DNA of 24,738 nt from Silene noctiflora (lineage: Eukaryota; Streptophyta; Magnoliopsida; Caryophyllales; Caryophyllaceae). Every line of letters begins with the position of its first letter. The stretch's first letter is position 1. The stretch spans positions 6,900-31,637 of the forward strand of contig VHZZ01023558.1 of the NCBI GenBank assembly GCA_009801015.1, written 5' to 3'. Below, piece after piece: positions 8,412-18,148 of the stretch. Below the pieces are notes generated by a model. The model made no database searches, was not told the origin of the DNA, and saw only the letters and a list, made by a program, of their open reading frames with translations. The position numbers and the translations under genes were made by a program.

Positions 8412-10858
8412 TGTAACACCCCCATTTATTCAGGAGCCTTTAGCAAGACATTCCCAAATAAATAAGACTGTTACCATCTCGGTATCCCGAGGTAGTGAAT
8501 AACAAAGATAAACAAACCAAAGCACTTTAATTAAAATAGCGTTAAATGACTTATTACAAATTACAACCAAACTTAAACTAATTAAATTACATCTGCAGCG
8601 GAAAATATACTGAACAATAAAATAAAGTGATTGACCAACTAAGTGATCTAGACTTCTAAGTCCCATCATATAGCCTCACGCCATCCCGCTTCCAGCTAAG
8701 TCAACTCAAAACCTGTCAATCAATCTACTCCCCAATAATTGGTTCATCATAGGTGTTCACGAATACACGGTCAACCACGAGGTTGAGTAGAATAACTAAC
8801 AATAAGTATAAGATGAACTAAATGAAAATGCACAATATAATATGATATGATATGATATCCAAATGCAAATGCAGCTTAGCTCATCACCCGAAACACCCGT
8901 TCATCCCGCCGATCCCTGGCCCGAGGAAAACAATGCAATCATCCCAACCGAAGTTGAAGTAAACTCATCCCAATCGAAGTTGAGGTAAACTCATCCCAGA
9001 ACAAGTCCTGCAGAACCAGTCTGAGGAAAGCAATGCAGTATGCCATGCAACTATACTAATTCATCCCAGAACGAGTCTGAGGTATCCAATGCAAATGCCA
9101 TGCCAAACAATAATAAATAATAATAATTACTCAATCAATTCATCTCAGACACGAAGCTGAGGCATCCAACCATAATAATAATAAAACTCATCCAATAACT
9201 CAATAATCCATCCAATTCACATTACTTAATAAATTGCACAAGCCATTAATAATAATACGAGATGAGTAGTTATCCTAACTTTTCAGCAAATACTCCAATA
9301 AGCAGCTCAAAGCAACCTGAATAATAAAGCAAACGGATCCAAATAATAATTCTGTCTCACAAAATCTTCACCAAAATAATAAATATACAAAATTACTAAA
9401 TATTCAAATTACAAAGTAACGTATAATTAGTTAACCAATCCCAACCCAACGATCACTAACTAATTAGTTAACCAACTACTAACTATCTAATAAGTTAACC
9501 AATTACTAACTACCTAGACCGTACACTAGCACCATCAACACCTCCTACCCTTGCTACCATCACGATCACTGCCACCACCTCGCCTTGACAGCAGGTCTGC
9601 CGCCATCACAACCTCCAACAACTCCGGTCAAAGCTTCCATTTCCTCGGCCATATCACAATAATCCATCACAACCCGAAAACCTGTCACCAACACCTCAAT
9701 ATACGACTCGGTTCCCAACACGACACCTCACCACCACCGCCCCAATTACCTCGCCTGACCACCAGCCAAACCACCACCACCAGCACCCCACACTACCACG
9801 CCCTTACCTACCCCGACACCACGCTGCATAAGAACGCCCAAACACCTCACACAACTCCCCTATTTTTCGTTTTCCAGCCACCACCGCCATGAACCACACT
9901 CCACGGCCACCACGACACCAACCTAAGGGTCAAATCAACCTCCATCATCCTTAATAGCCATACCCAGATCCATTCGGGTCCAATTAATGGGTTGAATCAA
10001 GGTCGAATGCCTCTATTCCCCTGTTTCTAACCCGCTGCAACACCTGACCAAAACCCCGACCCCAGCACCACCTGCCACCGCGTCAGCCACCCACTCCAGC
10101 CCTAATCCAACCCTTGCAACCCCAGGAGTCATTACCAAAAGTTTGGTCCGATATCATCTTGGTTAGGGTCAGATTTGAACCTTCTTAAGATCGGTTCAAC
10201 TAACTAGTTATTATAGTTGTATTAAGCCTTAATTCGGATCAAAGTCAAACGTCAAGGAGGTCAACGGTGATCAATGGCGCTCCTACGCTAGGTCACGGTG
10301 TAGTCAAGGGCAGTCAAGGGTGGTCAACGATACAATTATAAGACGATTTAATAAACAATTGAATAAATTATAAGACGGATTCGTAAAATACCTTTTGGTT
10401 TTTAAGACGGAATTGTATTGCAAGACAGATTTGAAAACTCCTTTAAAACTCCCTCACCAGATTGATATAAATTTTGTAAAAGCAAAAGTGAATAAAGAAA
10501 GGCTAAAGACTCGTATTTATAGTCATGAAAATAGCTAGGTTAGAGTAGTTATGGAAATACTCAAATACTAATATAATATTATTATTTTATTATAAGGAAC
10601 ACTACCTAAATTAGAAAACCGTTTCTCTTATATTACTGCTTCCACACGCCTAAACCGACTCCAAAGCCAAATTGATTTAAAATATTTTCCGTCTTATAAT
10701 CTTATAATCAAATATGAAATATATATTATTAAATAAAATATAAGATAAATATAAAAGTCTTCCGTCAAATAATCATAAATACTTGTTATTAAAATATATT
10801 TTCTCATTTTACATTCGTTGACTACCTTTGACCAAGTCTCAAAATACGGGGTATTACA
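8412..10858 (-). mobile_element. Reverse-oriented solo LTR (Del/Tekay-like family B) inserted in gag
   Basis: On the minus strand it starts TGTAATACCCCGTATTTTG and ends GGGGGTGTTACA; it is 2447 bases long. The terminal bases and the CTCGG-n-CCGAGATGGTA block (8469-8492, reverse strand) ally it with the family A LTRs, but it is longer and otherwise different. Near-perfect duplications (ACCGT/ACCGC) flank it, and gag coding continues in phase across it. It contains a C- and A-rich stretch at 9530-9900 whose 113-codon open frame is composition-driven, plus short direct repeats (TCATCCCA...GAAGTTGA) at about 8940-9090. No coding region is present. Confidence 0.9.
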
Positions 10859-10863
10859 ACCGC
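10859..10863 (+). repeat. Target site duplication, right copy (ACCGC)
   Basis: It matches 8407-8411 except for the last base (T to C). Confidence 0.8.
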
Positions 10864-12535
10864 TTTGTCACAATAGAAACCTGACTCCCTCCTACAGAAG
10901 GACCTACATCCCAAGGGACTCCTAAGGAAACAACTGAGCCAAAAGATACTCCCAAAAAGAATACTCCTGTATCTACTAAAGCAGAAAAGCGTCTTCGCTA
11001 TCTGGAAGAGCAACTCATGTACCTCAAAGGAGACGACATTTATAGGGAAAAAAGTCGAACTTATGAGGCAGTAAGCACCCAATTGCCTACGAACGTCAAC
11101 ATGACTAAAATTCCACGGTTCAAAGGGGATGAAAATACTCTAAATCATATTCGAGCCTTCTAAGACTACATGCCCATCAAGGGCATCAAACCTGAGATGT
11201 TCTTAAGGATCTTTCCTTCATCTCTTGATACTATCCCTAAGCAATGGTTCTATTCAATGGACCTTAAAAATATCGCAACTTGGGATGATGCTGCAATTGA
11301 ATTCACTAAGCAATACGCAAATAATGCTGAAATTCAAGTTAACATGTGCACTCTAGGAGTATTTAACCAAAATGAAAAGGAAGGTTTCATCGACTTCCTA
11401 ACTAGATGGAGAAAGACTAGTACACAGCTTGTCGAGCGCCTAGATGAAGCTACTCTTGTGGAGAAGATCGTGGACAATCTAAAGCCTATATATGCAAATC
11501 CCCTAAGATATCAAAATATCAAATCCTTCAAGTACCTAACCATTTTAGGTACAAGAATTGAAGATGATATTCGTAAAGGACTCTTATCGAATACTATGGG
11601 ACGCGGATATCAAGGCTCAACATCCAGTGGAAATCGTTCTTACGGTTCCAGCAATAAAAATGATGAGGTGAATCTTCCAAGAGAACTAACCCACCTAGAA
11701 AATTCACTGACATTGGAGATACTTACTCCAATGAACTAAAGAGGCTAGTTAAGTAAGGCAAAGTACAACCCATTGGACCTACTCCAGACCCAGAAAAGAA
11801 GTCAAAGTCATGAGACATCAATGCCGATTGTAAGTTTCACAAAGGTAGGGGACACGACACAGAAAGCTGTTTTAAGTTGAAACATGTTATCCAAGACATG
11901 ATTGAGGATGGTCGATTACCCATTCCCCCTGCAAGCAAACCCAATAATACTCAAAATCCTCTTGGAATTTTAGTAATCTCAGACGAGGAATCCACCTTGG
12001 ATTTCTCACATCTCATCTCACCTGTGGAAGATGAAATCACTGCGATAGACGAGGAACAATATTCTATAACCGCACCTACCATTTCCGACTTCATAGCATG
12101 GGTAAGAAGTGTGAGTAGGCAAGTCACAGATTTAGAAGACATAGTTTCTCAACTTCAAGGATCCTGCATCACGACTCGTAGAGAAAAAGCCACGCATATG
12201 GTCACTACTCTCTCTAAGGAGTCCACGATGCCAGAAGTCATTGCAGTAGTCAATGGTTTAGTCCAGCAAATCACTGAATAGGAGGATGAAATCGTGGAAT
12301 TAAAAGAGCACAACACTATAAATGGTGTATTGGCAGATGATGATGAAGATGTCTATCTTGCTGAACAATCCGTCATCAAGACTTTAGATCACGACATCGT
12401 TCACCTTACTCGTTCAGGTCGACCATATCAAAACGTGACCTCAGGACAAGCAAATGGCACTGTTCCTAAAGGAAACCCTACTCAAGCAGATACGGATGAC
12501 ACTTTGGCTACGGACACTAATGAAGCAGCTGCAAA

Positions 12536-13485
12536 GAACCAAGGCTGATCTTTCAGTCTGTCAACTAATATCAAGCTCATTCCCATATCGTTAAGCTTTG
12601 CTACAAGCCCTAGCTAAGCTAAACATACTGTCTGACTCTACCCCTAACAATGTGGTCAACCTAGTCGTCCAGTACTCAATCAAGCTAAGTAACCTAGTTA
12701 CTTTCTCAGATGAAGATCTACCTCCATTTGGTGTTAATCACAACCTAGCCTTGTACAACACCATCACATGACTTAAGAAAAACGTACCAATGACATTGGT
12801 TGATGACGGTTCTGCAGTTAATGTCATACCACTCAAAACCGCTCATAAACTGGGCGTAAAAGAAACAGATTAGATCCCAAAAAATCAAGGTGTTGGTGCA
12901 TACGATGGGACGCATTGAACGGTAGTAGGTCTCGTGGATCTAACCATAACCACTACGCCGGTCGAAAGAAAGGTCAATTTCAAGATTGTAGACATTGAAG
13001 CATCATTCAACATACTACTAGAAAGGCCTTGGATCCATGCTTGCAAAGTTGTGACATCCACCCTTCATCAAAAGATCAAGATTCCTTTAGAAGGTCAAGT
13101 AGTGACGATCACTTCCTTTCCAATCAAAACAATCATTGAGAAGCTATCCAGTAACCAGTTCATCTTTGACCCAATACACGAGTTGGGAGGATTTCAAGTC
13201 GTTAATATCGTAGAGAGCAAACTCGCTCCCCTATACTTCAATCCTCACACAAACTTAGTGGTCAACCACATACTCAAATCCCAGGGATACTTCCCGGGAA
13301 TGCCTCTAAACCCCACTAGAAAGAATACCTTTGTACCTTACAAGGAAGGTAATTCTCAGAAGATACTCTTAGGACTCAAGTATAAACCTACTGTCAAAGA
13401 ATCTTTTAAAATGCTCGCCCAACTCAATGCTCGAAAACATAATGGCGTCCAGTTGCGGCCATACCACCTCACATTAAATGGGTAA
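12536..13485 (+). pseudogene. pro: Aspartic protease and downstream G-patch-like region, broken
   Basis: The protease cleaves the Gag-Pol polyprotein. The frame shifts by one base near 12535-12545 relative to gag and stays in phase through 13485. VDDGSAVNVIP at about 12799-12831 corresponds to the active-site D-[TSG]-G of retroelement proteases, with an acidic residue where glycine or serine is usual. FNILLERPWIHAC at about 13006-13044 corresponds to the family's LLGRPWI stretch, with E for G. In-frame stops occur upstream and downstream of the active site: TAA near 12589, TGA 12769-12771, TAG 12874-12876 and TGA 12919-12921. The part after 13200 (QGYFPGMPLNPT, LGLKYKPT) resembles the short G-patch-like segment that follows protease in Ogre elements. 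Confidence 0.82.
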
Positions 13486-13553
13486 TTCATCATAGAGGGA
13501 GAGCATAATCTTTTCATGGTTTTCCCGAACCGTAGGTACATGAGGGCAACAAG

Positions 13554-13924
13554 CTAGATGGGATAGAAATTTTCCACGACTGCTACTTCATTCCCCTAGA
13601 AACGGTTCCAACCGTTAAATCCCCTGCAAAACCATGTCTCGATAGCCATGTTGTTGGCCTTTTATTCAGAGAAGATCGATTCGTAAGGGCAGCCCAGGAT
13701 GAAATTATTACCATGATACTACGGGATGACCATTTCGACCCTACAGCTCTAATCACAAATGCAGATCCATCAAAAAGGCAAGTGGGATGGAGAAAGTCAA
13801 TAAAGTGGACAAACAAGTAAGGAAGACTCTTCAAGCTCTTCACAGCGAGATAGTGATGTTCGAGGAGGAACCCGAAGATGACGAATTCGAGTCTGAATCG
13901 GAGTGAGAATCGGAGTCTGAGTCC
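13554..13924 (+). pseudogene. Linker between protease and reverse transcriptase, frameshifted
   Basis: An open frame from 13554 to TAA 13818-13820 contains DGIEIFHDCYFIPLE and DSHVVGLLFREDRF. Near 13785 the coding sense moves to the frame of the reverse transcriptase, reading LQALHSEIVMFEEE and then a run of Asp/Glu/Ser ending at a TGA just before 13907. It links protease to RT in the polyprotein. The acidic serine-rich stretch is a low-complexity spacer. In Ogre elements an intron is known near this place. I could not define one here. Confidence 0.6.
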
Positions 13925-14279
13925 ATGTCTAGAGAAGTTGTCAACGAGTCTCCCCCTGCTGTTAGCACCCCCACTCCCTTTATTTATCCTAATTTACCAT
14001 CGAGTAATAGTAGCTTTGAGCCTATCCCAGCGACTGTCCCTCCTTTGTCACTGACCAATGATCAGTTGGCTTCTTTGTTTTGGTTTATTTCACACTTTAA
14101 TATGAATAAATCAGATTCTGCTTACTCTTTGTGTTACTATGATTGCAATTCTGTTTGTGACGATACTGAAGTCAATCCTGACCCAGACTCACTTGACGTG
14201 CCTCCTTATTTGATAAAAGAAATCTCGGAAGATGAACGGGGGGCACCAGTTATAGAAAATACTGAACCAATCGACGTGG

Positions 14280-15110
14280 GGACAGACCTTGAACCTAAAG
14301 AACTTAAGATAGGGACCACCTTAGACTCAACCGAAAGAGTTCTTTTCGTCGATCTTCTACACGAGTTCAAAGATATCTTTGCTTGGTCCTACAAAGACAT
14401 GCCAGGGATAGACACGGATATTGCCGAACATTGTATCCCAATCAAGCCAGGGTTCAAACCAGTTAAACAAAAGCTCCGCGGAATGAGGACAGAATGGGGC
14501 CTTAAGATCAAAGAAGAGGTGGACAAGAAATTCAAAGCTGGGTTCATCAAAGTTTCCAAGTATTCTGACTGGGTGGCTAACATAGTCCCTGTGCCCAAAG
14601 AGGATGGGCGAATCCGGGTTTGTGTTGATTTTGGAGATTTCAATAAAGCTAGCCCAAAAGATGACTTTCCTTTGCCACACATTGACATATTGGTAGACAA
14701 TACGGCTGCCCACATGCTTCTATCCTTCATAGACGGATACGTGGGTTACAATCAGATCAAGATGGCTGAAGAAGATATGCATAAAACCACATTTGTCACG
14801 GAATAGGGAACCTATTGCTACACTATCATGCCTTTAGGGTTAATCAACGTAGGTGCAACGTATCAACGCACAGCTACCACCTTGCTTTACGACATGATGC
14901 ATAAAGAGGTGGAAGTATATTTCGATGACATGATCGTTAAATCAAAAGATAGGCAGGGTCTCATAGCTAATCTTCGCAAGTTATTCCTTAGACTTTTCAA
15001 GTACAATATGAGACTCAATCCTCAGAAGTGTGCATTTGGGGTAACATCTGGGATGTTGCTGGGTTATGTCGTCAGTCAAGGAGGGATAGAGATTGATCCA
15101 TCCAAGATCA
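14280..15110 (+). pseudogene. Reverse transcriptase domain
   Basis: This domain copies element RNA into DNA. The landmarks are IPIKPGFKPVKQKLR, the fingers motif VCVDFGDFNKASPKDDFPLP at about 14619-14678, the first catalytic aspartate in SFIDGY (codon 14732-14734), and the active-site YFDD at 14918-14929, usually YVDD in this lineage. LGYVVSQGGIEIDPSKIKA follows the usual LGhxVsxxGI pattern. A stop at 14804-14806 replaces the W of the TEWGTYCY-type motif. The three catalytic aspartates are retained, so the loss of function comes from stops rather than active-site change. Confidence 0.93.
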
Positions 15111-15299
15111 AAGCATTATTTGAAATGCCACAACCACAGATGGAGAATGAAATTCGAGGATTTCTGGGCAAAGTGCAATACATAAGCCGCTTTATTTCCA
15201 TGCTCACCATGATTTGCGAGCCAATATTCAAAAAGCTCAAGAAGACGGACCACGCTATGTAGGATGATGACTGTAAAAAAGCATTCGAAAGAATCAAGG

Positions 15300-15720
15300 A
15301 GATTTTGGCCAAACCACTTGTACTCATGCCTCCGCATAATGGTCAACCTTTATTCTTATACCTCACAGTCACAGAGACAGCCATGGGAGCTATGCTCGCT
15401 CAAACAGTAGAAAAAGAGGAACGAGCTTCCTACTATCTCAGTAAGAAATTTTTGGGATACGAAACAAAATATAAATCTCTTGAAAAGACTTGCCTCGCTC
15501 TTGTGTGGGAAACAAAGAAGCAGCGACATTGCATGCTCAGCTATTCGGTCAAAGTCTACTAAAAAATGGACCCGATAAAGTACATTTTTGAGAAACCAGT
15601 TCTCAATGGTCGACTAGAAACATGGACTCTTATACTTTCTGAATTTGACCTTAAATATATACCTCTAAAAGTAATAAAAGGGAGAGCAGTGGCTGAATTC
15701 TTCGCAGACAATTTCCTACA
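15300..15720 (+). pseudogene. First (RT-linked) RNase H domain
   Basis: PLFLYLTVTETAMGAMLAQ, then YYLSKKFLGYETKY, LEKTCLALVW and the MDPIKYIFEKP segment match the RNase H that follows RT in Ty3/gypsy elements. The first acidic position, usually D in SVTDTAMG, is E here, which is common in Tat elements where this copy has decayed. A stop at 15560-15562 lies just before MDPIKY. Its role in a live element would be degrading RNA in the RNA-DNA hybrid or acting as a structural tether. Confidence 0.85.
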
Positions 15721-15784
15721 CAATTCCCAAACGATAGATACATGGTCATTTCCAAACGAAAATATCCTCCATACTAATAAAAAA

Positions 15785-16165
15785 TCATGGGACCTCTACT
15801 TCGACGGAGCTTCCAATCTAAGGGGATACGGGATCAGAGTGTTGCTCATTTCTCCTGAAGGTGAGCATACACCAATTTCAGTCAAACTCGACTTCGAAGT
15901 GACTGATAATGTGGCAGAATATGAGGCATGCCTCATAGGTTTACAAGCAGCAGTTATTTTAGGCATAAAAAAACTATGAGCCCACGGAGACTCATCTCTC
16001 ATCATCAACCAAATCACCGGGTTATGGAAAATACGAAGTGAAAATCTCGCCCCATATCAATAAAGGGTAGATGAGGTGACTCAGTTCTTTGATCAAATCA
16101 CTTACTTGCACCTGCCAAGAGAGGAAAACCAGTTTGCAGACGCTCATGCGAAGCTTGCGTCCCTC
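15785..16165 (+). pseudogene. Additional (archaeal/plant-type) RNase H domain
   Basis: WDLYFDGASN holds the first acidic residue (codon 15803-15805), AEYEACLIGLQAA the glutamate, HGDSSLI the second aspartate, and QFADAHAKLASL the third, giving a full D-E-D-D set. The presence of a second RNase H after the RT-linked one is the diagnostic feature of the Tat clade. Stops at 15977-15979, next to AHGDSS, and at 16061-16063 break it. The order of domains and the conservation of the acidic set make the identification firm. Confidence 0.9.
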
Positions 16166-16269
16166 ATCAACATGCCTAATCATATGGTGGATATGCCCTT
16201 ATTCATCGAAAGGCGATCGGAGCAAGCCCATATACACCTCCTAACTGGCGAGGAGGAAGATCAAGAAGA

Positions 16270-17521
16270 ACCCTGATATCAAGCCATCCTAAATTACAAA
16301 CTCAACGGAGAATGTCCACCGCACATGGACAAGAGGTAACGACGAGCAATAAGATTAGTAGCTTCCTAGTATGTCCTAAATCAAGGGGAATTATACAAAA
16401 GGATGCCACAAGGCGTTATCTTGCTTTGCCTCGATCGTTCGAAAGCAAAGAAAGTAATGAAGGATGTCCATGATGGAGAATGTGGTCCTCACATGAGTGG
16501 ACCAATGATGGCTAAGAACATCATGCATTTAGGATAATATTGGACGACCATAGAAATAAATCGCGTTAAATATATTAGACATTGTCACAATTGCCAAATC
16601 TTTGCGAATGTTCAATACAATCCGCCCTCCTTGTTATACACAATGACGTCACCCTGGCCATTCTCCACTTGGGGAATAGACATCATCAGAAAAATTACAA
16701 CAGCAGGAATGGGAGGACACTATTTCATTCTAGTGGCAATAGTCTACTTCACTAAATGGGTAGAGGCAGCCTCATATACTGATCTAACATCCAAGCAATT
16801 GGCTAAGTTCATACAAGCCAACATCGTTTGTCTGTATGGGTTTCCACACGAGATCATCAGTGATAATGGTTCCTATTTCCATGCTGAAGCTGCACAAGTG
16901 CTCGCCAAATACAAAATCCAGCATTATCATTCCTCGCCCTACCGACCCCAAAGAAATGGAGCCGTTGAGGCAGCAAACAAAAATGTCGTCATGATTCTAA
17001 AGAAAATGATCGATAATTATAGGGACTGCCCTAAAAAAATACCCTTCGCCTTGTGGGGATATTGAACATCCGTCAGGACGCCCACTAGGGCTACACCTTT
17101 TTACTTAACATACGACATGGAGGTTGTGCAGACAGTAGAACTAGAGTTACCAAATCTGCGAATCCCTCTCGAAAGCCAAATTCCAAAAGTTGAATGAAAT
17201 AGAGAGCGATACGAATAACTCATTCTCCTGGATGAGAGATGACCGCACGCTTTGCATAATGTTCCAACATATCAAGCACGAACCAGAAGAGCTTTTAACA
17301 AGAAAGTTAAGCCTCGACAGATCAAAGATGGGGATTTAGTACTTAAATCTATTCGGGTTCTTTTGCCAATAGACCCAAGGGGAAAATTCAAACCCAACTG
17401 GGCAGGACCTTACTTAGTTAAAATAATATCCTCAGGGGGTGCAGTTAGAATCACAGACCTGGACGGGAATGAATTTTCTAACCCCACTAACCTCGACCAA
17501 CTCAAGAAATATTACCCTTAG
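16270..17521 (+). pseudogene. Integrase domain (HHCC, DDE and C-terminal part)
   Basis: Integrase inserts the DNA copy into the genome. The zinc-binding HHCC module reads HDGECGPH and CHNCQ at about 16469-16605. The catalytic aspartates are in TWGIDII (16679-16681) and ISDNGSYF (16862-16864), and the glutamate is in RNGAVEAANK (16967-16969). The spacing of 34 residues between the second and third is close to the usual 35. GPYLVKIISSGGAVRITDLDG is the GPY/F-like C-terminal module. Stops are at 16274, 16337, 16535, 17063 and three between 17195 and 17242. No chromodomain follows, as expected for a Tat element. Confidence 0.92.
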
Positions 17522-18148
17522 GCTAGGCTAGAACGCGCCTCATGTGACCCTCATGCCGCTCATGCGACATAATATATAGACATAGAACATGCCATGAAAC
17601 CCCTCATGTTATCTTGCTCTTGCATTATTATCATTTCTATCGTCCTCAGTATCGTCAAAATAAACTTAATTGTAGTTTCGGAGTAAGTAAGCCACCATGC
17701 TTATTCCGTATATTCATTCTACTGGCTCTTGCCTCAAACACTTATTCCTTTGCATATATATTTCGAACTACGTTATGGGTTTGATTTCATTATTATGTGG
17801 TGAATACGTAGAAAATTCTTCGCGGGATACAACCCCAAAATACTTTTTCAAATGTGCAAATAGAAGGACATATGCTAGGCATTTGAAATTCGAAAGAATA
17901 AGAAAAAGGGAGATATTTGTTCTAGGTTTTTTTAAAATCGCTGAAAATATTTATTCATGAAATAAGTAATACGCCAAATAATAATAACAAACTTTTACTG
18001 AAACTAAAATGCTAAGCTAGGATTCTAAAAATCTCGCCTTTTTATTACAACATAATAAAAAAAATAATTTAAAATACTAATAAGACTTAGGCTACTCGTC
18101 CATTTTCCCTTTGACTTTGTCATTCTGGTCATACTTCATGTCTCGATC
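17522..18148. other. Gene-free spacer between integrase and the antisense gene
   Basis: This AT-rich stretch lies between two convergent coding regions. An 87-codon open frame at 17697-17960 has no recognisable features and AT-driven composition. A minus-strand AATAAA (18041-18046) and runs of A/T near 18050-18080 suit a 3' end for the antisense gene. Confidence 0.6.
18041..18046 (-). terminator. Candidate polyadenylation signal for the antisense gene
   Basis: AATAAA on the minus strand lies about 105 bases downstream of the antisense stop codon (18149-18151). The location is right for a plant near-upstream element. This is motif and position only. Confidence 0.4.

Larger units (their letters stand above)
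8268..12548 (+). pseudogene. gag: gag polyprotein region, broken by stops, frameshifts and an inserted solo LTR
   Basis: Gag forms the virus-like particle and binds element RNA. The open frame from 8268 is cut at 8411 by a 2447-base solo LTR and resumes at 10864 in the correct codon phase. The conserved capsid-like Retrotrans_gag region is at about 11090-11600, with landmarks IPRFKG, the W of KQWFYSMDL, and FLTRWRK. A zinc-knuckle-like motif of C-x3-H-x4-H-x4-C type (CKFHKGRGHDTESC) lies at about 11829-11872, followed by a KHVIQDMIEDG stretch typical of Tat Gag. Breaks include a stop after VTIET in the first part, TAA 11162-11164, a frameshift near 11665-11685, TGA 11811-11813 and TAG 12279-12281. 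The C-terminal HLTRSGRPYQ (about 12400-12430) is a usual sign of the gag-protease border. The true start codon is uncertain. Confidence 0.88.
13925..17521 (+). pseudogene. pol: pol: reverse transcriptase, RNase H, second RNase H, integrase (one frame, twelve stops)
   Basis: The whole stretch stays in one reading frame, ending TAG after LDQLKKYYP at 17519-17521. Interrupting stops are at 14804, 15260, 15560, 15977, 16061, 16274, 16337, 16535, 17063, 17195, 17216 and 17240 (first base of each). Several fit single transitions at conserved residues: TEW before GTYCY (TGG to TAG), W before the YQAI segment (TGG to TGA), and R in ALWGYRTS (CGA to TGA). No indel breaks the frame, in contrast to gag and protease. 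Domain order RT, RNase H, additional RNase H, integrase is that of the Tat lineage. The N-terminal 130 residues are a Ser/Pro-rich and acidic leader of unknown role. Confidence 0.93.

Noticed and set aside
9551..9892. 113-codon Pro/Thr/His-rich open frame
   Set aside because: It lies inside a solo LTR, in a C- and A-rich stretch that lacks stop codons by composition. It has no domain.
14357..14730. Minus-strand frames of 113-118 codons opposite the reverse transcriptase
   Set aside because: They are shadows of the plus-strand RT, whose motifs are unmistakable.
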